Origin: Mixophyes australis
Lineage: Eukaryota; Chordata; Amphibia; Anura; Limnodynastidae
Reading direction: 5' to 3'
NCBI GenBank assembly: GCA_036250195.1
Contig: JAVHZZ010000003.1
Span: 344,387,375-344,451,374, forward strand
DNA: 64,000 bases
Part shown: one piece after another, positions 24,561 through 37,084 of the stretch
Numbering within the stretch: the first letter of the stretch is position 1
Layout: each line of letters opens with the position of its first letter
Program-made: the position numbers and the translations under genes
Notes under the pieces: generated by a model
The model's database searches: none
What the model was told of the DNA's origin: nothing
What the model saw: only the letters and a program-made list of their open reading frames with translations

Positions 24561-26646
24561 CATCACCCAGTGACTGCAATGAAATGCTTCTTCATCCACT
24601 AAGGATTGGCCCAGCTTACAAACAGAAAGCATTAAGGTTTAATTTTTGTTATTAATAACTTCAGACTATACACTTTCATCAAACAAATATACCATTTTAG
24701 TTAACAGGCCCTCACCACACTAGACTACCCGTTTTCACTGGGCCTCCTCATAGAGCCTACTTTCTTGCTGTACCTGGGAAGGAGGGTGAAAACATTCTTC
24801 TGCCATTAATGTAAAATGTCCTTATGGACAGAGAAAGGATTGCTCTGCATAGATTAAGAGGGCTGGGGCATAGTCTGTCCACCACCAGATCTGTGTAAAA
24901 TAATATAAAACGATGTCTAATAACCCTGTAAACTGCTACATGTGAATGCACTTGGGACAGGTCTCATAAGATCTAATAGAGCCAATAAACACACTATGAG
25001 ATCCTGCTTGCTCCATTGACCAAGAGATTAAAACTTAAACTTTAAGCCATAAATTGGTCGTCCATATTGCCAAGTAAGTGGTCAGGAAGGATTGAACCAG
25101 TGTCAAACGAAAGAGTTCTGTAGTCGCTACATATCAGCCAAGAAGTGTAAGCTCTACCAGGTGTCGTGAAAGGAGCCTGGTGGTGGCAGCTATATCCTCT
25201 TTCAACTAGGGACAACCAGTTTACTCAAGGGCCTCACTTAAAGTTTGGAGTAAATCCAGCTAGGATGAGTTGCAAAGGGGGTGCGTCCTAGCTGTAAACG
25301 AAATCTTGCAGTGTTTACATGAAGCTCCCTAGTATTTGTGTGCTACAGGAAAAGCATTCAGTATTTTGCATGCATGGAAAATAGAAATGCATTTACACCA
25401 ATTGCATTGCAACATGTTTTTTTGCACCGATTAGCTGCATTTCCTCCTAACTCTAAATGAAGCCCATGGTCAGTGAGTGGCTGGCTTTGCCATGCATTGC
25501 TAGTAGCAGTTGGTTACAGTTCATTTTTTCTACCAGTGAAACCCCAAAAAGCTTAGTGGAACGGTGTGGCACTGTAGGCCCATCTCATCACACCTAGTGC
25601 CACAAGCATCTACTTTAAATGGTGTACCCATATGGAAAATATTAAGTGTTGCCACATGAGAAAAAAATATTGTAGCCCCTCTGGTAATGAACCAGTATGC
25701 CACAATAATATAATAAAATAAAAATTCCCTTAGTATAATCATTAATAATTTGGCCCACTAATTTATTCATAAACATTTTTTTGCCCCTCTAAACAAGAAA
25801 TCATGATTATTCCCATAATTAAAACTTGTATTGTGTCTCCTGTTATTTTAACGTTGACTAGCAGTGGAAAGCTGATGTGTTTGCTGATCTCACCTATCCA
25901 ATGCAGCATGTTGATTCTGGCGATTTTCACATCGAACTTGCGGCGAGTTTCACTAAACAGATGACGGGATAGGCATTTTAAAATCAACGGAGATTGGATT
26001 TTGGAATCTCAAAATCGCAGGTTAATACATATGGCAACTTTGCACATAAAATCCAGGGGATCTCAAGTGATTTGCAGCTGCTGGAAAAAAAATTGCACTT
26101 TGATACATTTACCCCCTAGTCTTTGCTATATTGTGCATTTTAATTAAAAACCTGTATGCATGTTTCAACCATTTTTAATGGGAATCAATGTTCTATACTT
26201 TTATAGTCTGTCTTTTTGACATATCTTGTATTGAACCATGAAATTAAGAGAGGCAATTTGATCAAGTCAAAAATATAAAGTATATATTAGCAAGGAGATA
26301 TTTACTCTGTAGTAGAAATCCATTGCAGCAAATTATAGAGTGCTTTTATTATTTTGACATTACAGTCAGACCACTCTTAACAATCATCTAGTCCTCACCA
26401 AGTCCTAAAATGTGATACATCTAATCTCATGTAAAAAATAACAAAACAGATTTTTCTTTATCATTGTTTATTCAACAAAAAAGTACGCAACATGCAGAAA
26501 CCATGTGTTGTAAAAGTACACCCTTATTGCTTCCATATCAATAAACATTGTTATTTGTGCCAGGAGCTGCTACTCAATTGCACTTAATTTTTTGATTAAA
26601 ACAGAAATTCAATTGAGAAAATGTACTTAATATTTGTTATATGCAG
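24561..26646. other. Intron 7, 3' part; probable MITE end, else unassigned
   Basis: A terminus-like TTGATACATTTACCCCCT at 26100-26117 matches the ends of the element at 51304-51488, so part of 25.8-26.1 kb may be a miniature transposon whose left end I could not place. Nothing else was recognised. Confidence 0.35.
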
Positions 26647-26721
26647 GTTTCTTGATAACAACAAAAATCTACAACGCTTTCATAATGATGCCTTAAAGGG
26701 AGCTACTGGACCAAATCGTTT
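26647..26721 (+). CDS. LHCGR: LHCGR exon 8 (leucine-rich repeat)
   Basis: A 75-nt exon, phase 2 on both ends, acceptor ATATGCAG ending at 26646, donor GTAAGT from 26722. It encodes FLDNNKNLQRFHNDALKGAT followed by GPNR. The mammalian counterpart has [20 protein letters not shown] followed by GPK. The conserved HNxAxxGATGP tail fixes the identity. It forms one of the last repeats on the concave hormone-binding face before the hinge. The flanking introns are 4.49 kb and 2.09 kb. Confidence 0.95.
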
Positions 26722-27896
26722 GTAAGTATAACAATAGTGATTTTATTTTAATCCCCATGACATTTAAGCAAAACTTTAAAAAAAAATGATAATTTGGTCA
26801 TTGAAAAAAAAATGAATGAACAAATTCAGGGGAGTGCAGTTGAGTTTATTAGATTATGGGCAATAAATTCCTTATGTATGTGTATAATAAGTACCATTTA
26901 TTTTATAAACGTACTCCTGTTGATTTTACATTCAAAATGTAATAATGTTAATTACAAAGTTTACGTCAAAGGATGACCCATTAAAATCTAAAATTTCTCC
27001 CTATCCCGTACAGTTTAAAAATTATTTACTATTGAATTGTGGCTCCATACTTACCACCTATTCAGTGATATCATTAATGTGAACTACCAGAGGAGTATAA
27101 AGGACTAATATTTAACTGAACTTGCAACTTCAGTCTCCTGAGTGCTGCCTCTTTGCCTAGTTATTATGTGCTATATGTGATGGTACGCTATACTACTGTA
27201 TTAAACTATAGAGTGCTATCATGTATACCACAGAGTATTAAGGCAAGCCCGCAACACCCTGGAAATCTCTCACATCATTGATCGGCAGAGGAGAGATGGA
27301 CATCCAATTCACTCTCCTGCTATTACACAGCATTCACTGGTAATCAGTCAATTTTTACTGACCATTCCCCCTTAGTGTAGCTACGTGAATTGCACAATGA
27401 AACAGTTTTTCCTGAGACTTCTCCATCTCTATAATATAGTACCAGCAAATGTTTATAGGTCACCACTTTAAAATGGACTCCAAGTACGAGGTGTGAGTGG
27501 GAGCACCAAGAGAAATCTGCAATTTCCATAATTGTAACTTCTTATTGGTCTGGAGGGTCACACCCATTTCTGCAGTGTCGAGCAGCCCTTTCCCCTGTTT
27601 TCAGCCAAGTCAGTGATGGAACCTCAGGAATGTAGCAGCCCCCCAGGCTCCAGTGAGGGAAGAGATGTGCTTTTTTCCCCAACCTTCCTAGGAATGCTGC
27701 TTTAAGGCCAACACTAAATATGTGGATATGTAGGTATATAACACACTTAATTCTATAACAATATAAAAACTTTAAAGACAGTATAGGAGAGAGAAAATTT
27801 GCTTTTAATGGAATTGCCATTTAACATACATTGACAGAGTATTGTGTTACTCTTACAGTGATATTATAGTTGATCTGTGTTTGAGGAGGCAATACT

Positions 27897-27939
27897 AACA
27901 TGTGTTGTGTATGAAATGTCTTCATACACAACACGTGTT
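27897..27939. repeat. Short perfect-looking hairpin in intron 8
   Basis: Two 19-base arms (27897-27915 and 27921-27939, starting AACATGTGTTG and ending CAACACGTGTT) are separated by five bases, with one mismatch. No flanking duplication was noticed. Confidence 0.8.
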
Positions 27940-28813
27940 AAAATATATATACATACTTTAACAATGTCTTTTAACAAAATGCTCCACTGCCCAATGCTCC
28001 ACACAAATGTGCTATTATTTAAAAATAATGTGTGGACGGGAAGGGGCGCTTTAAGAATGTTTAACTTACCTCTTCATTGGCTTTATAGTTGCCTCCTGAC
28101 TCTCTTCATCATGGTGCTCACACCAGCAGTTGCCAGACAGTAGACTATCAAAGGTATAAATGTCATATCAAAGTCCTACCTCATACAACTTTAGAACAAC
28201 CCCCTTCATAAAACAAATATTTCAGTTTTTCTCCTAAAATACAGCTCGGTTTAGGCTTATTCATAGCTTACATTAATCAGGAGAGTGAGGAGACACACGG
28301 ACTGTATTGCAGGTGGCACTCCTGTCTGTGTGAAGATGTTTATTACATTACTTGTGGCTAGCTTCTCTGCCAAAGTGCAAGATGAAGCAGGAAGTTGGTA
28401 CCATTAAATATATAGACAAGAGCAAAAGACCACCATCTCGGAGTTGGGGCAAAATTTAAGAATTTTTGCTGAGTGGAAAATAGATGTGCACTCCCTCCAC
28501 CCATTTAAATCATTTCAAAAGACTCACTCCACCAAAAGATAATAATGTTTATTCAATGGGCCAGAAAACCAGGCTTACCAGGGTGCACCATACTTTGTAA
28601 ACACACCACGGGGAGGTCAGAATAATTTATTTAACTGAACTCCTCCCCTTGTTCCTCCGCAAACTCAGCCATCTTGATCCAACAACACTTTGGCGAACAT
28701 ATAGGCGCACTTGTGCAACGTGAGGCTCACAATGAGACCAAAGCTGATTTTGCACTGAGCAGTGGCCGTTTTGTGCTTTTTAAATGACCTTCAGTATGTT
28801 TTGTTTTTTTAAG

Positions 28814-28999
28814 AGACATATCATCAACAGCTTTAGAGCATCTACCCATCCATGGACTGGAATTTATACAGATCTTAGTCGCAGAAAAATCTTACTATCT
28901 GAAGAAGTTACCAGCTCTGAATAAACTTGCCAATTTAGTGGAAGCTCGGCTAACCTATCCCAGTCACTGTTGTGCTTTCACTGACATGAGATCAAAGGA
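28814..28999 (+). CDS. LHCGR: LHCGR exon 9 (last repeats and start of hinge)
   Basis: A 186-nt exon, exactly the family length, phase 2 at both ends. The acceptor is AAG ending at 28813 after a T-rich tract, and the donor GTAAGT starts at 29000. It encodes [20 protein letters not shown], then [20 protein letters not shown], then [20 protein letters not shown] and a final K. The DISST start, the SYxLKKLP motif and the TYPSHCCAF cysteine pair are conserved in the hormone receptors. The CC pair opens the hinge cysteine cluster that disulphide-links the ectodomain to the segment just before helix 1. The AG at 28814-28815 would break the frame, so 28813 is the splice acceptor. It is followed by the 28.3-kb intron 9. 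Confidence 0.96.
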
Positions 29000-31856
29000 G
29001 TAAGTATCAGTTTTTACTTTAAAATGCACTCTATTTATTAAACCACTTTTTGCGGTTTATTTCAAAGTTAACCAATGACATTCACTTTGAGTTTTTAAAA
29101 AGTATGGAGGCAATTCTATGAAAGTGAAGGAAGCAGAATATGGAGGGAAAACATTCCTTAAAATAAAGGCAAATTAACTCCATATTATATTTAAAAAAAT
29201 AGTCCCACTTTTTACTACAGTTTAGAGCACAAATGTGGTAATGTTAGATGCAAAAATGTACTTCCTCCACTTTAACAAATTTCTCCAGATGGAATTGTTT
29301 TATTACTACTACTGCTGTGATTGTTATTTGTATATATATGATAAAGTGTTCATCAAAGACAAACCTCTTAATCTCTACCAGTATTTATGAATAATTCTGC
29401 CCATTGCACAGAGACATGCCACATCTCATATATGTACCTGTCTATGTAATGTAAAAAAAAAAAAATACAGTGTGAATGGCCAAGGTGGACTTACTGGGTT
29501 TAATTTTATTTTTTTTCTGTGTTTGGAACATTTGGCTACGTGATAGAAAAAAAAATAGTGTACAAAACATGTTATTTATTGTATATAAGTGTTATTCAGT
29601 GCTTTTAACATCCGGATCTCACTGCAGCTTCCATTGTTACTGGATTCAACCTGCTGATAGTCTTAAAAGAAAAATCTAGAGTGCTGGGTGTCCGTATAAT
29701 CGATCTTCTCCGATTTCAGTGCAATATTTCACACCTCAAACTCCAGGTAATATTGCCCTAATATTGGAGAGGACTATTTGTTATGAACAAATCTCCACAA
29801 TGATTCTTACTAGAAGCTTAATACGTGTGTTTACACTTTTTTTTGTTAAATTAAACTGACTATACTGACTCCCAGTGCTCTCTTTTTTTTCTGTTAAGTA
29901 ACTCATGAATTACAAGGACAAATATGCAACTAAGCAACACATTATCTTCTTCTTCCTTTAAAAATAGTTAAAAAAATATCCATTAAAAGTATTATAAACA
30001 TTAAAGGGATGAATATGCACAATAGGCATGACATACAAAAATAAAATCAAAATATATTAAAGCAAAAAAAAAATCTTAATTTTTCTGAACTTTTTAATTA
30101 TCACTACGTCTTAAAACATTGATTTACATTTAAGAAAACTGCTGATTTATTAACAAAGTATAAAAATAATCTAGTAGGCAGAAGATTAAATACCCCACTT
30201 CACTTTTATACAATAAGAGGAGTGTCTCCACTGGTAAGCCCAAAAAATATACCGGTAATTGCTTAAACAAAGGTAGGGCCAGAGTTGTGTCAATCTGTGA
30301 AATATTTAGTGACATTTGTTGGAATGACTTTCCTGATGTCATAGAGACATCTTATCCTATCATATAACTTAATAGTACATCTCACATATTGAGTATGATA
30401 TAGGCTATGTCAGGATTTAAATAATATTCTCAATGTTACAGTAGCTGCAACATGTAATCTAAAAACATAATCAACTTTTTTTTGTAAAGCAATCTTTTTT
30501 CACATGTTCTAATGTATAGGACTCTTGAATCTTGATCTGACCATTATTATAGTTTAGGTGCATTGACAGTATTAATTCCAAAAAGACCAGGGGCAAAATG
30601 TATCAAGCTGCATTTTGCCCAAATCGACAATTTTCAGCAATTTTTCCGGGCGATATGCAAATCTCTGATGTAAGAGGGAGAATTGAGAGATCGCAGAAAA
30701 AAAACCTTATTTTCAAAGGCGCTCATTACATATAGCAGTCCCAAGTTTTGATAAGAATACAAATCGTGAAATGTTTGAAGCAGCGGTTTTGCAAATAGAG
30801 AGTAAATTGCCCCAAAAAATCCCAAGAAAAAAAAGAGGTGGTTCCGAGAGGCGAGATAGCTCAAATCACCTGTGTTTTGAACTATCTGGCTATTCATTAC
30901 ATTACAAGAGGCACAATACAATTATTAATTATGAGATAAATCATTATTTCTTTATTAGAGGGACAAAAATAATTATCTTATGCAAAATTATTTTATTAAT
31001 ATGTTATTGGGCCAAATTTCATATCTAATTATCTTTAAGGGGCAATAATATTTTCATCATTATATTATTGGGGCTAACTATTTGATTACCAATGAGGTAA
31101 TAATATATTTGTTTATAATGTGGCAACACATTATTTCCTGATGGGAACACTTGTGGCACTAAAAGTGGAAGCATGCACATGAGCACAAGTAGTACCACAC
31201 GTATGCACTTTAAATGGTGTCCATATTTTAAGGAGGTGCCACCTGTACAATATATTAGGCTTTCTAAATAACATTGTACAGGCAGCGGCTCCTTAAAATA
31301 CCCAAGCTTAAGAAGAGCAAACATAATGTGCAGCATGAAAGTGACGTCATCCTTACCTGCCGGCTTCTTTATTCGTCACCATGGTTTCCGGTCACTGTTT
31401 AAAGCTGTCAGTATTTAGCCGGGGAATACACCTTCGGTGTATTTTTGTTGGCGTATCTGGTATCGGCAAGATAGGCATCGTAAAAAGGTACCCCACCCGT
31501 TTTTAGAACTATGTGTGTGCATTTACTAAAATGCCAGGAGAAAAAATCACTGCCGATTTAGGGAAGATACTTATTTATAAATTAATATAGAAAGTAATTT
31601 AAGAGTACCAGATCTTTAATAAATATAATGGAAGCTTATAAATGGATCATTAATATTCACCTTTAACTTTTCAAACTAGTCAGATTTGTTATAGGAAATG
31701 TGTTCAACCTATATCTGTTTTGTAGAAAAGAAAAAAAAAACAAGTGTGGCGTTAAGGCCTGTTTTCCCCAGGTGATGCAGTAAATAGACAAATATTCTTA
31801 CCGATAATTTTATTTCCTTGAAGTGCTCCATGGCAGATATAACAAATGGGTTAACC
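29000..31856. other. Intron 9, 5' part; little recognised
   Basis: A GGGGCAAAATGTATCAAG end-like motif at 30590-30607 resembles the termini of the element at 51304-51488. No coding remnant or clear repeat was otherwise recognised. Confidence 0.35.
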
Positions 31857-32036
31857 CATAGGGCTAGACACATCAAAACTTCTAAGAAAGGAAAAGTGGG
31901 GCTGCTATCCATAGAAACGAATCAGATTCGAGCTCTCATTTTCTAGCATTTAGAAGATAAATAGCTAGAATCTGATTGGTTGATATGGGCAGCACCTCTT
32001 TTTCCTTTTAGAAGGTATGATAAATATTCCCCTTAA
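31857..32036. mobile_element. Foldback MITE
   Basis: The arms pair over about 55 bp. The left arm contains CTTCTAAGAAAGGAAAAGTG and AATCAGATTCGAGCT. The right arm contains TAGCTAGAATCTGATTGG and TCCTTTTAGAAGG. The related element at 51304-51488 has the same AATCTGATTGG-like core. Ends and target duplication are uncertain. Confidence 0.6.
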
Positions 32037-32156
32037 TCAGCTGAATAGAGACAGGAAAAAATACCAACCCTGGAAGGTATATAGTGTGGCTTCTCGTTCT
32101 TTCAATGTCTTCTGTCTCTGAAATGTATAAATAGATCACGAGGGAGGTATATTGGG

Positions 32157-32237
32157 GCTGCCATGGAGTACCTCAAAAAAACTAAATTAATTGGTAACAA
32201 TAATTTGCTTATTTTCTACTCAGACTCCATGGCAGCC
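32157..32237. repeat. Short inverted repeat GGCTGCCATGGAGT
   Basis: 14-base arms at 32157-32170 and 32224-32237 are exact complements. A partial third copy (GCTCCATGGCAG) lies at about 31827. It may belong to the same element as the DIRS-like gag fragment to the right, but this is not shown. Confidence 0.6.
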
Positions 32238-32278
32238 TTAATTAATGGGATGTTCCTGACCAATCATAACATAGGCTC

Positions 32279-32622
32279 ATAAATTAGACAAGTACTGCTC
32301 TTGTAATGCATCTAAAACAAATTATTGATCCATTGATTGCAAGATCTTCTACTCAAGTTGTGCATCAGTTGAAGTGGACATGTCTAAATGGTAATGTCTG
32401 AGAAAGGTGTGAAGCAATAACCAGTCTGCTGCTTTACTGAGATCTTTAGCTGAAGCTTGTTCTTGTTTCGCCCAAGGACGTTGCCACAAACCATAAATTA
32501 GACAAATACTGATCTTGTAATGCATCTAAAATTATTTATTGATCAACTGCTTCCAAGATCTTCAATCCAAACTGTGTATCAGCTGAACTTTACATGTTTA
32601 AAAAGTAATGTCTGGAAAAGGT
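32279..32622. repeat. Diverged direct duplication, period ~214 bp
   Basis: About 130 bp starting ATAAATTAGACAA at 32279 is repeated at 32493 with scattered differences. Shared blocks include TCTTGTAATGCATCTAAAA and AAGATCTTC. Confidence 0.75.
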
Positions 32623-32959
32623 GAACCATCTGCACAAGGAGGTTGTTACCAACCTTGAGGAATGCACTTCATGTCCACTCTTCTTATAATCCTGTGTAAT
32701 TACTTCTCTAATTTAATTTGTCAGTGTGTCTTTAGATGTACCCTGTCCTTGATGTGGTCCACAGCAAGGAGAAAAGGCTGATCTGTCTTCCTGAACTCTT
32801 TTGTTCTAGAGAGATAACTCGGACAAGGTCTAACGTATCCAATTGTTTTTCGCCGTCATTGGTTGGTTGAGGGCAAAGGGACAGAAGTAAAAACAAATGT
32901 GATCGTATCCAATGTTGCCTCACAAGGGAAATGAATCCCTTTCTTCATGATTTACACAC

Positions 32960-33480
32960 TTTTAGTTGCCATCTACTATTTTTTTTCGAAATATCCTTAT
33001 ACAAAAGGTTTCCAGGTTTGCCCTGAAGTCCAAAGCCATCGCTACCTGAGATTTGATCACAATTCCTGACAAGATATGTAGTTTCTTAAAACATTTCTCC
33101 ATTTTTTTGTCCATTGGATCTTTTATTAGACCACCATCTTCTAATGGACTAGTAGTTTTTGCCGAGAGACGTGCTACAACGTCATCAACCTTAGGTATTG
33201 AATCCCACTTAGTGTCAACATTTTCTTGAAAGGAATGTATTCATTCTTTAATAATGAGTTCTTTAATAATCCTGTGTACTACGAAGCCTCTACACCTATG
33301 GTGATTCCCTTCAAAAAAAGAATCCAGTTATGACTTTAAAGTCCTCTATTCCCATGGTCTTATTAACATTTTCATCCATCACTTCTGGGTTAGATGACCT
33401 GGGCTCCTCTATAATTTCCCCTTCACCACTATCAGATAAATCTTTCCCATTTCATCATCCAACTGATTAAATTATTATAT
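32960..33480 (-). pseudogene. DIRS-like retroelement Gag fragment
   Basis: The minus strand reads WDSIPKVDDVVARLSAKTTS, then PLEDGGLIKDPMDKKMEKCF, then a helix-rich tail. The pattern VDxxVxRLxxxTxxPxEDxxxxKDPMDxK is that of the Gag-like ORF of DIRS-type (tyrosine-recombinase) retroelements. Stops lie on both sides. No recombinase or RT was found with it. The assignment rests on one motif block and is moderate. Confidence 0.5.
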
Positions 33481-34052
33481 TGTTCTGGGGCTGACTCTGG
33501 ATTTAGGTATCCAGTAGCTTATTTAGTCATTAGGTAAATCCTTATCACATGCTCCACAAACACAATTGTGAATCTTGCTGCTCCTTTTTTATTATGTAGG
33601 CTCTGAAAGAATATTGAGAAGGAATAACTAACTAATCTAATAAAATAATCACTCTGACTAGGGGCATATCTAGAACGGATGTCTACAGACTTTTTGGGGT
33701 GGTTTCCAGAACCATGATTGGAGGATGTCTAAAACCTTAACGATGCAGACTGAAACAAACACCAATGTTTCTGGCTTACTGCCAATACATAAGTGAATCT
33801 GATATGGAAATTACATCAGCCACCTTCCCGGTGTTTTCTGATGTAGTGGCTGTACACTCGCGTCTAAAGAAAGAATTGTGTTCAACCCAATGTTAGCCCT
33901 GAAAACAACACTGTGAATGGAATTACATTAATCACTATGCCATCTCCTAAACTACTAACACTAAAGAGGATGAGTAACTGACCTTATTTTTTCTAGGGTT
34001 GTGGCAACTGTGAAACTCCTTCACCAACTATAAGAACCACATAAGTGAAATA

Positions 34053-34222
34053 GTATACCTTCCAACTGTCCCAAATTTGGTGGTACAGTTTCATATGTGC
34101 ATACTCACTATGCACCTGGCAATTTAAGGGTGTTTTAAGAGGTTTGGATTGGGGCAGCCTATCTCTTCAGAATGTAAATGTAACCATGCCTTCTTTTCAG
34201 AGGAGGGGTGTTGGGAGGTATG
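34053..34222. mobile_element. Miniature element with TATACCTTCCAAC/GTTGGGAGGTATG ends
   Basis: About 170 bp with short inverted termini (ATACCTTCCAACTGTCCC on the left, GGTGTTGGGAGGTAT on the right) and similar flanks (GAAATAGT and GAAATACA) that could be a decayed 8-bp duplication. Probably hAT-derived. Confidence 0.5.
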
Positions 34223-35021
34223 AAATACAGAAATAAGTGCATTTTTAATAACTTTTTATTAAATAGAAGCACAACCTTGTAGTTCACAAAATAGTACTAA
34301 AATTTAAAAGTAAAAACAAAAACAAATTTATGAATCTCATAGAATCCAATCACTTCAGCAAACTCTCTGTGCAGTTAATTGGCATTCACAAACACCGACA
34401 AGAAGCAATTATTTTATGTAAGTGATTAAAGTAACTTTAATATTATGAGTGTCTAGAAAGGATGTGTGTACAAAGTCTTGCAGCTGATTATGAGGTAGGG
34501 TAAATCAAAAGATACAACAATTTGAGGTGCGTTTAGATAATACTGTAGTTTCTGTTTGACACTTGTTAATGTTCCTAATGTTTGTGTCAGACAGAGAATA
34601 GTATGTTGAGACTAATGTGAGATTTATGGATTTATTGATACAGTGTATACACACTTTTATACAAATATGGTGATGATTTTAGTTAAAGTTGTTCCCCTTG
34701 GCGCTCCGCTTATTATTCAATATTAGTATAGCCGTTTAGTTATATAAATACAATATGTTTATTAACAAAGTTTAATCAATCATGATTGTTCTGGCCAGAA
34801 CACAAATAATAATAACTGCATGCAGTAAATGATAAAAGTACATGGATAACAATTAAACAGTCTGGAAATCATAAATGTATATCACACTTGGACACTTTTC
34901 TCAAATGTACTTATCAAGAAGTCCTGGTGTGATGTGATACAGATGAAAAGTCCATATGAAACCAATGCTTCTTGGTTGGTTATAGTCGTTGATATATAAC
35001 TTATATTGCAGGCAGTATTAT

Positions 35022-35131
35022 TGTGCCTCTTAAGGGCTCAACGGAAGGAGGCTGCGCCTGTATATTACAGAAGTCTTCTTAACTACATTCTACAGGCGCA
35101 GCCTCCTTCCGTTGAACCCTTAAGAGGCACA
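35022..35131. repeat. Long hairpin, 41-nt arms
   Basis: Arms at 35022-35062 and 35091-35131 are complementary with one mismatch (start TGTGCCTCTTAAGGGCTCAA, end ...CTTAAGAGGCACA), with a 28-base loop. The transcript would fold into a very stable stem. Confidence 0.9.
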
Positions 35132-35475
35132 AAAATACCGCCGGCGTTAAAACTCACGTGATTCTGCGTGGCCGGCTTCTTACGGTCAGGATTTCTGCTT
35201 GTCCGCGGCGATCGCTCCGGCTCTATACTTCCGGGTAGCACTGCCGCGGTCATGTGATCTGGGAGGCGGGGAATTCAAACCACCCCGCTACTTATGCCTT
35301 ACTCTGACACTCTCCTGTGTCAGAGAGCAATAAGTGTGTTTAGCATCCTGGCTGTTTCTGATACCTGTGCTTCCCCAGTGCATCTCTCCTAGTGAAATCC
35401 TGCCGATTTATTGTGTACCGGCTACAGTTCCTGACTTTTCTTGTGTCCGCCTCAATGTGTCGGGGTAAGTGTTGT
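35132..35475 (+). repeat. GC-rich LTR-like segment
   Basis: A GC-rich block in an AT-rich intron, with CTGTGTCAGAGAGCAATAAG, CTGATACCTGTGCTTCCCC and CTACAGTTCCTGACTTTTC. Its style matches vertebrate gypsy LTR and leader sequence. There is no coding remnant and no paired LTR. Confidence 0.35.
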
Positions 35476-36040
35476 CGCTGAAATAAAGGTCTATAGGAGT
35501 TTTTACATTTTCAGGGATAGATTTCCTTTGAGTATATTCCAACTTCGTCCTTAGTCAGTATTTTCTTGTTATGTAATGGACCATTAATGGGCTATTTGAC
35601 ACTTATAATATTCTAGTGAATGTATATCTGCTCTGCACCTGTCAGTGATTCTTGTTTTGGAATAATAACTGACCTATCCCCAGATGCATAAATGGTATTG
35701 TAACACCTATGACATTATGCAAACATATAAGGCCTGAGTAATTAAGGCAAAAAAAGGAGTAAATGGTCTCTGGGACAAACCATGTTACAATGCAAGGGGC
35801 GTAAATTAGTTTATTATTTTGCACATGATTTAAATACTGGCTGTTTTTTCATGTAGCACACAAATACTTAATAGCTTTATTTTTACACGTAAATGTAAAG
35901 TTAATCTAAGACATACCCTACTCAAACTATAAATCTGTCCCCACATTTTAAATTTACGTCCCCCTCCAATGCAACATGGTTTTGCTCAGATGCAAAGTTA
36001 CTCCTTTTTTATGCTTTGCTCTCCTTCATGACTCAGGCCC

Positions 36041-36300
36041 TTAGAGTCTATGGGGGGTGAATTGCTGTCTGCCTCCTAAATTCTCCTTTCTCACTTTGGG
36101 TTTAGTGGAGCTTGGAACCTGCAGAAAACATCCCCCTCTGGAATGAGGAGATCCAGCTATGATAGGCATTAATACTGTTGGCCAGTCTGCCATGGGGAGT
36201 GATTTGCTGCCTGATTCATAAATGCTCCATGCTAACTCTGGATTTAGTGGAGCTATCCTGCATAAATATTCCCATCTATAATATAAGATGATCCAGTGCA
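36041..36300. repeat. Diverged tandem duplication, ~130-bp unit
   Basis: Two halves share the order ...TTGCTG(T/C)CTG, then CTAAATTCTCC or ATAAATGCTCC, then GGTTTAGTGGAGCT or GGATTTAGTGGAGCT, then a closing GA(G/T)GATCCAG. Confidence 0.55.
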
Positions 36301-36868
36301 CCAAGCTAATACGCGTGTTTCGCTAGGTAGTACTTATTCAAAGGCAAGCTGACCACGTGATATGACAGTTCTTAGATACTGCCTTTTCAGAGCTTTCAGA
36401 ATGACATCTAGTGAGTGGACCAATCAGGAGTATAGCACCCGATTAAGATGGACAGTACTCTCTGGCAATAAATTGCGGGTTGAATTGAGGCACCGCCTCT
36501 CGTATGATTCTATTGGTTAAATCAACCAACCTGTATTATTTGGGGATAAGTGTGGTCAGCAGAATCTTTCACCAATAACAGACAACAATTCAGTCAGTAC
36601 CGCTCCTTAAAGTATTCTGTTAGTTACTTTCCTATGTAAAACAGACTCACCGCGATTATGTTTCATAATGCTACTAATAATTTAATTCATATTTATTAAT
36701 GTCTGACTGGTAAATAATATGTCACAATAATAAAATTGTATGAGAAATTACTAATAACAGAGATTAAACAATAGTGGGATGTAGCCACTCAAAACAAAAC
36801 AAAATATTATTGCTCCTACTGATTCTTAAAACTTCCCAAGTCGAAATCCAGCTTTAGGCTCTGTGGTG

Positions 36869-37084
36869 CTAGCGTGCCAATGTCATATCCACCTGACTTC
36901 TACCCTGTTGATTTGAAAATGTAGTTTTACCCCCTCCAATCCTGTTTGACTGTTTTATTACTATAAACTTAAGCGAGGTTGGATCACTATTGTTGCTTAT
37001 AGCATAATAGTCTGATAAACTGTGGTTCTGAAACTTGTTCCGGATGTTCTTACAATGTTCAGCTATGGTTGTTTTTAAACTCAT
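36869..37084 (-). pseudogene. Penelope GIY-YIG endonuclease fragment (copy 1)
   Basis: Seventy-one open codons. LKTTIAEHCKNIRNKFQNH matches the arginine- and histidine-bearing helix that follows the GIY-YIG pair (LxxRIxEHxxNI), and SDYYAISNNSDPTSLKF the next block. The GIY-YIG signature itself and the RT are missing. The region between CKNIRN and QGRSQVD still has the family's order, so the fragment is identifiable despite decay. Confidence 0.6.

Noticed and set aside
28814..28999. FSHR or TSHR as the identity of the gene
   Set aside because: The repeats, the 81-nt exon 10 and the helix 6 to helix 7 sequence fit LHCGR; FSHR and TSHR have no exon between the 186-189-nt exon and the terminal exon.
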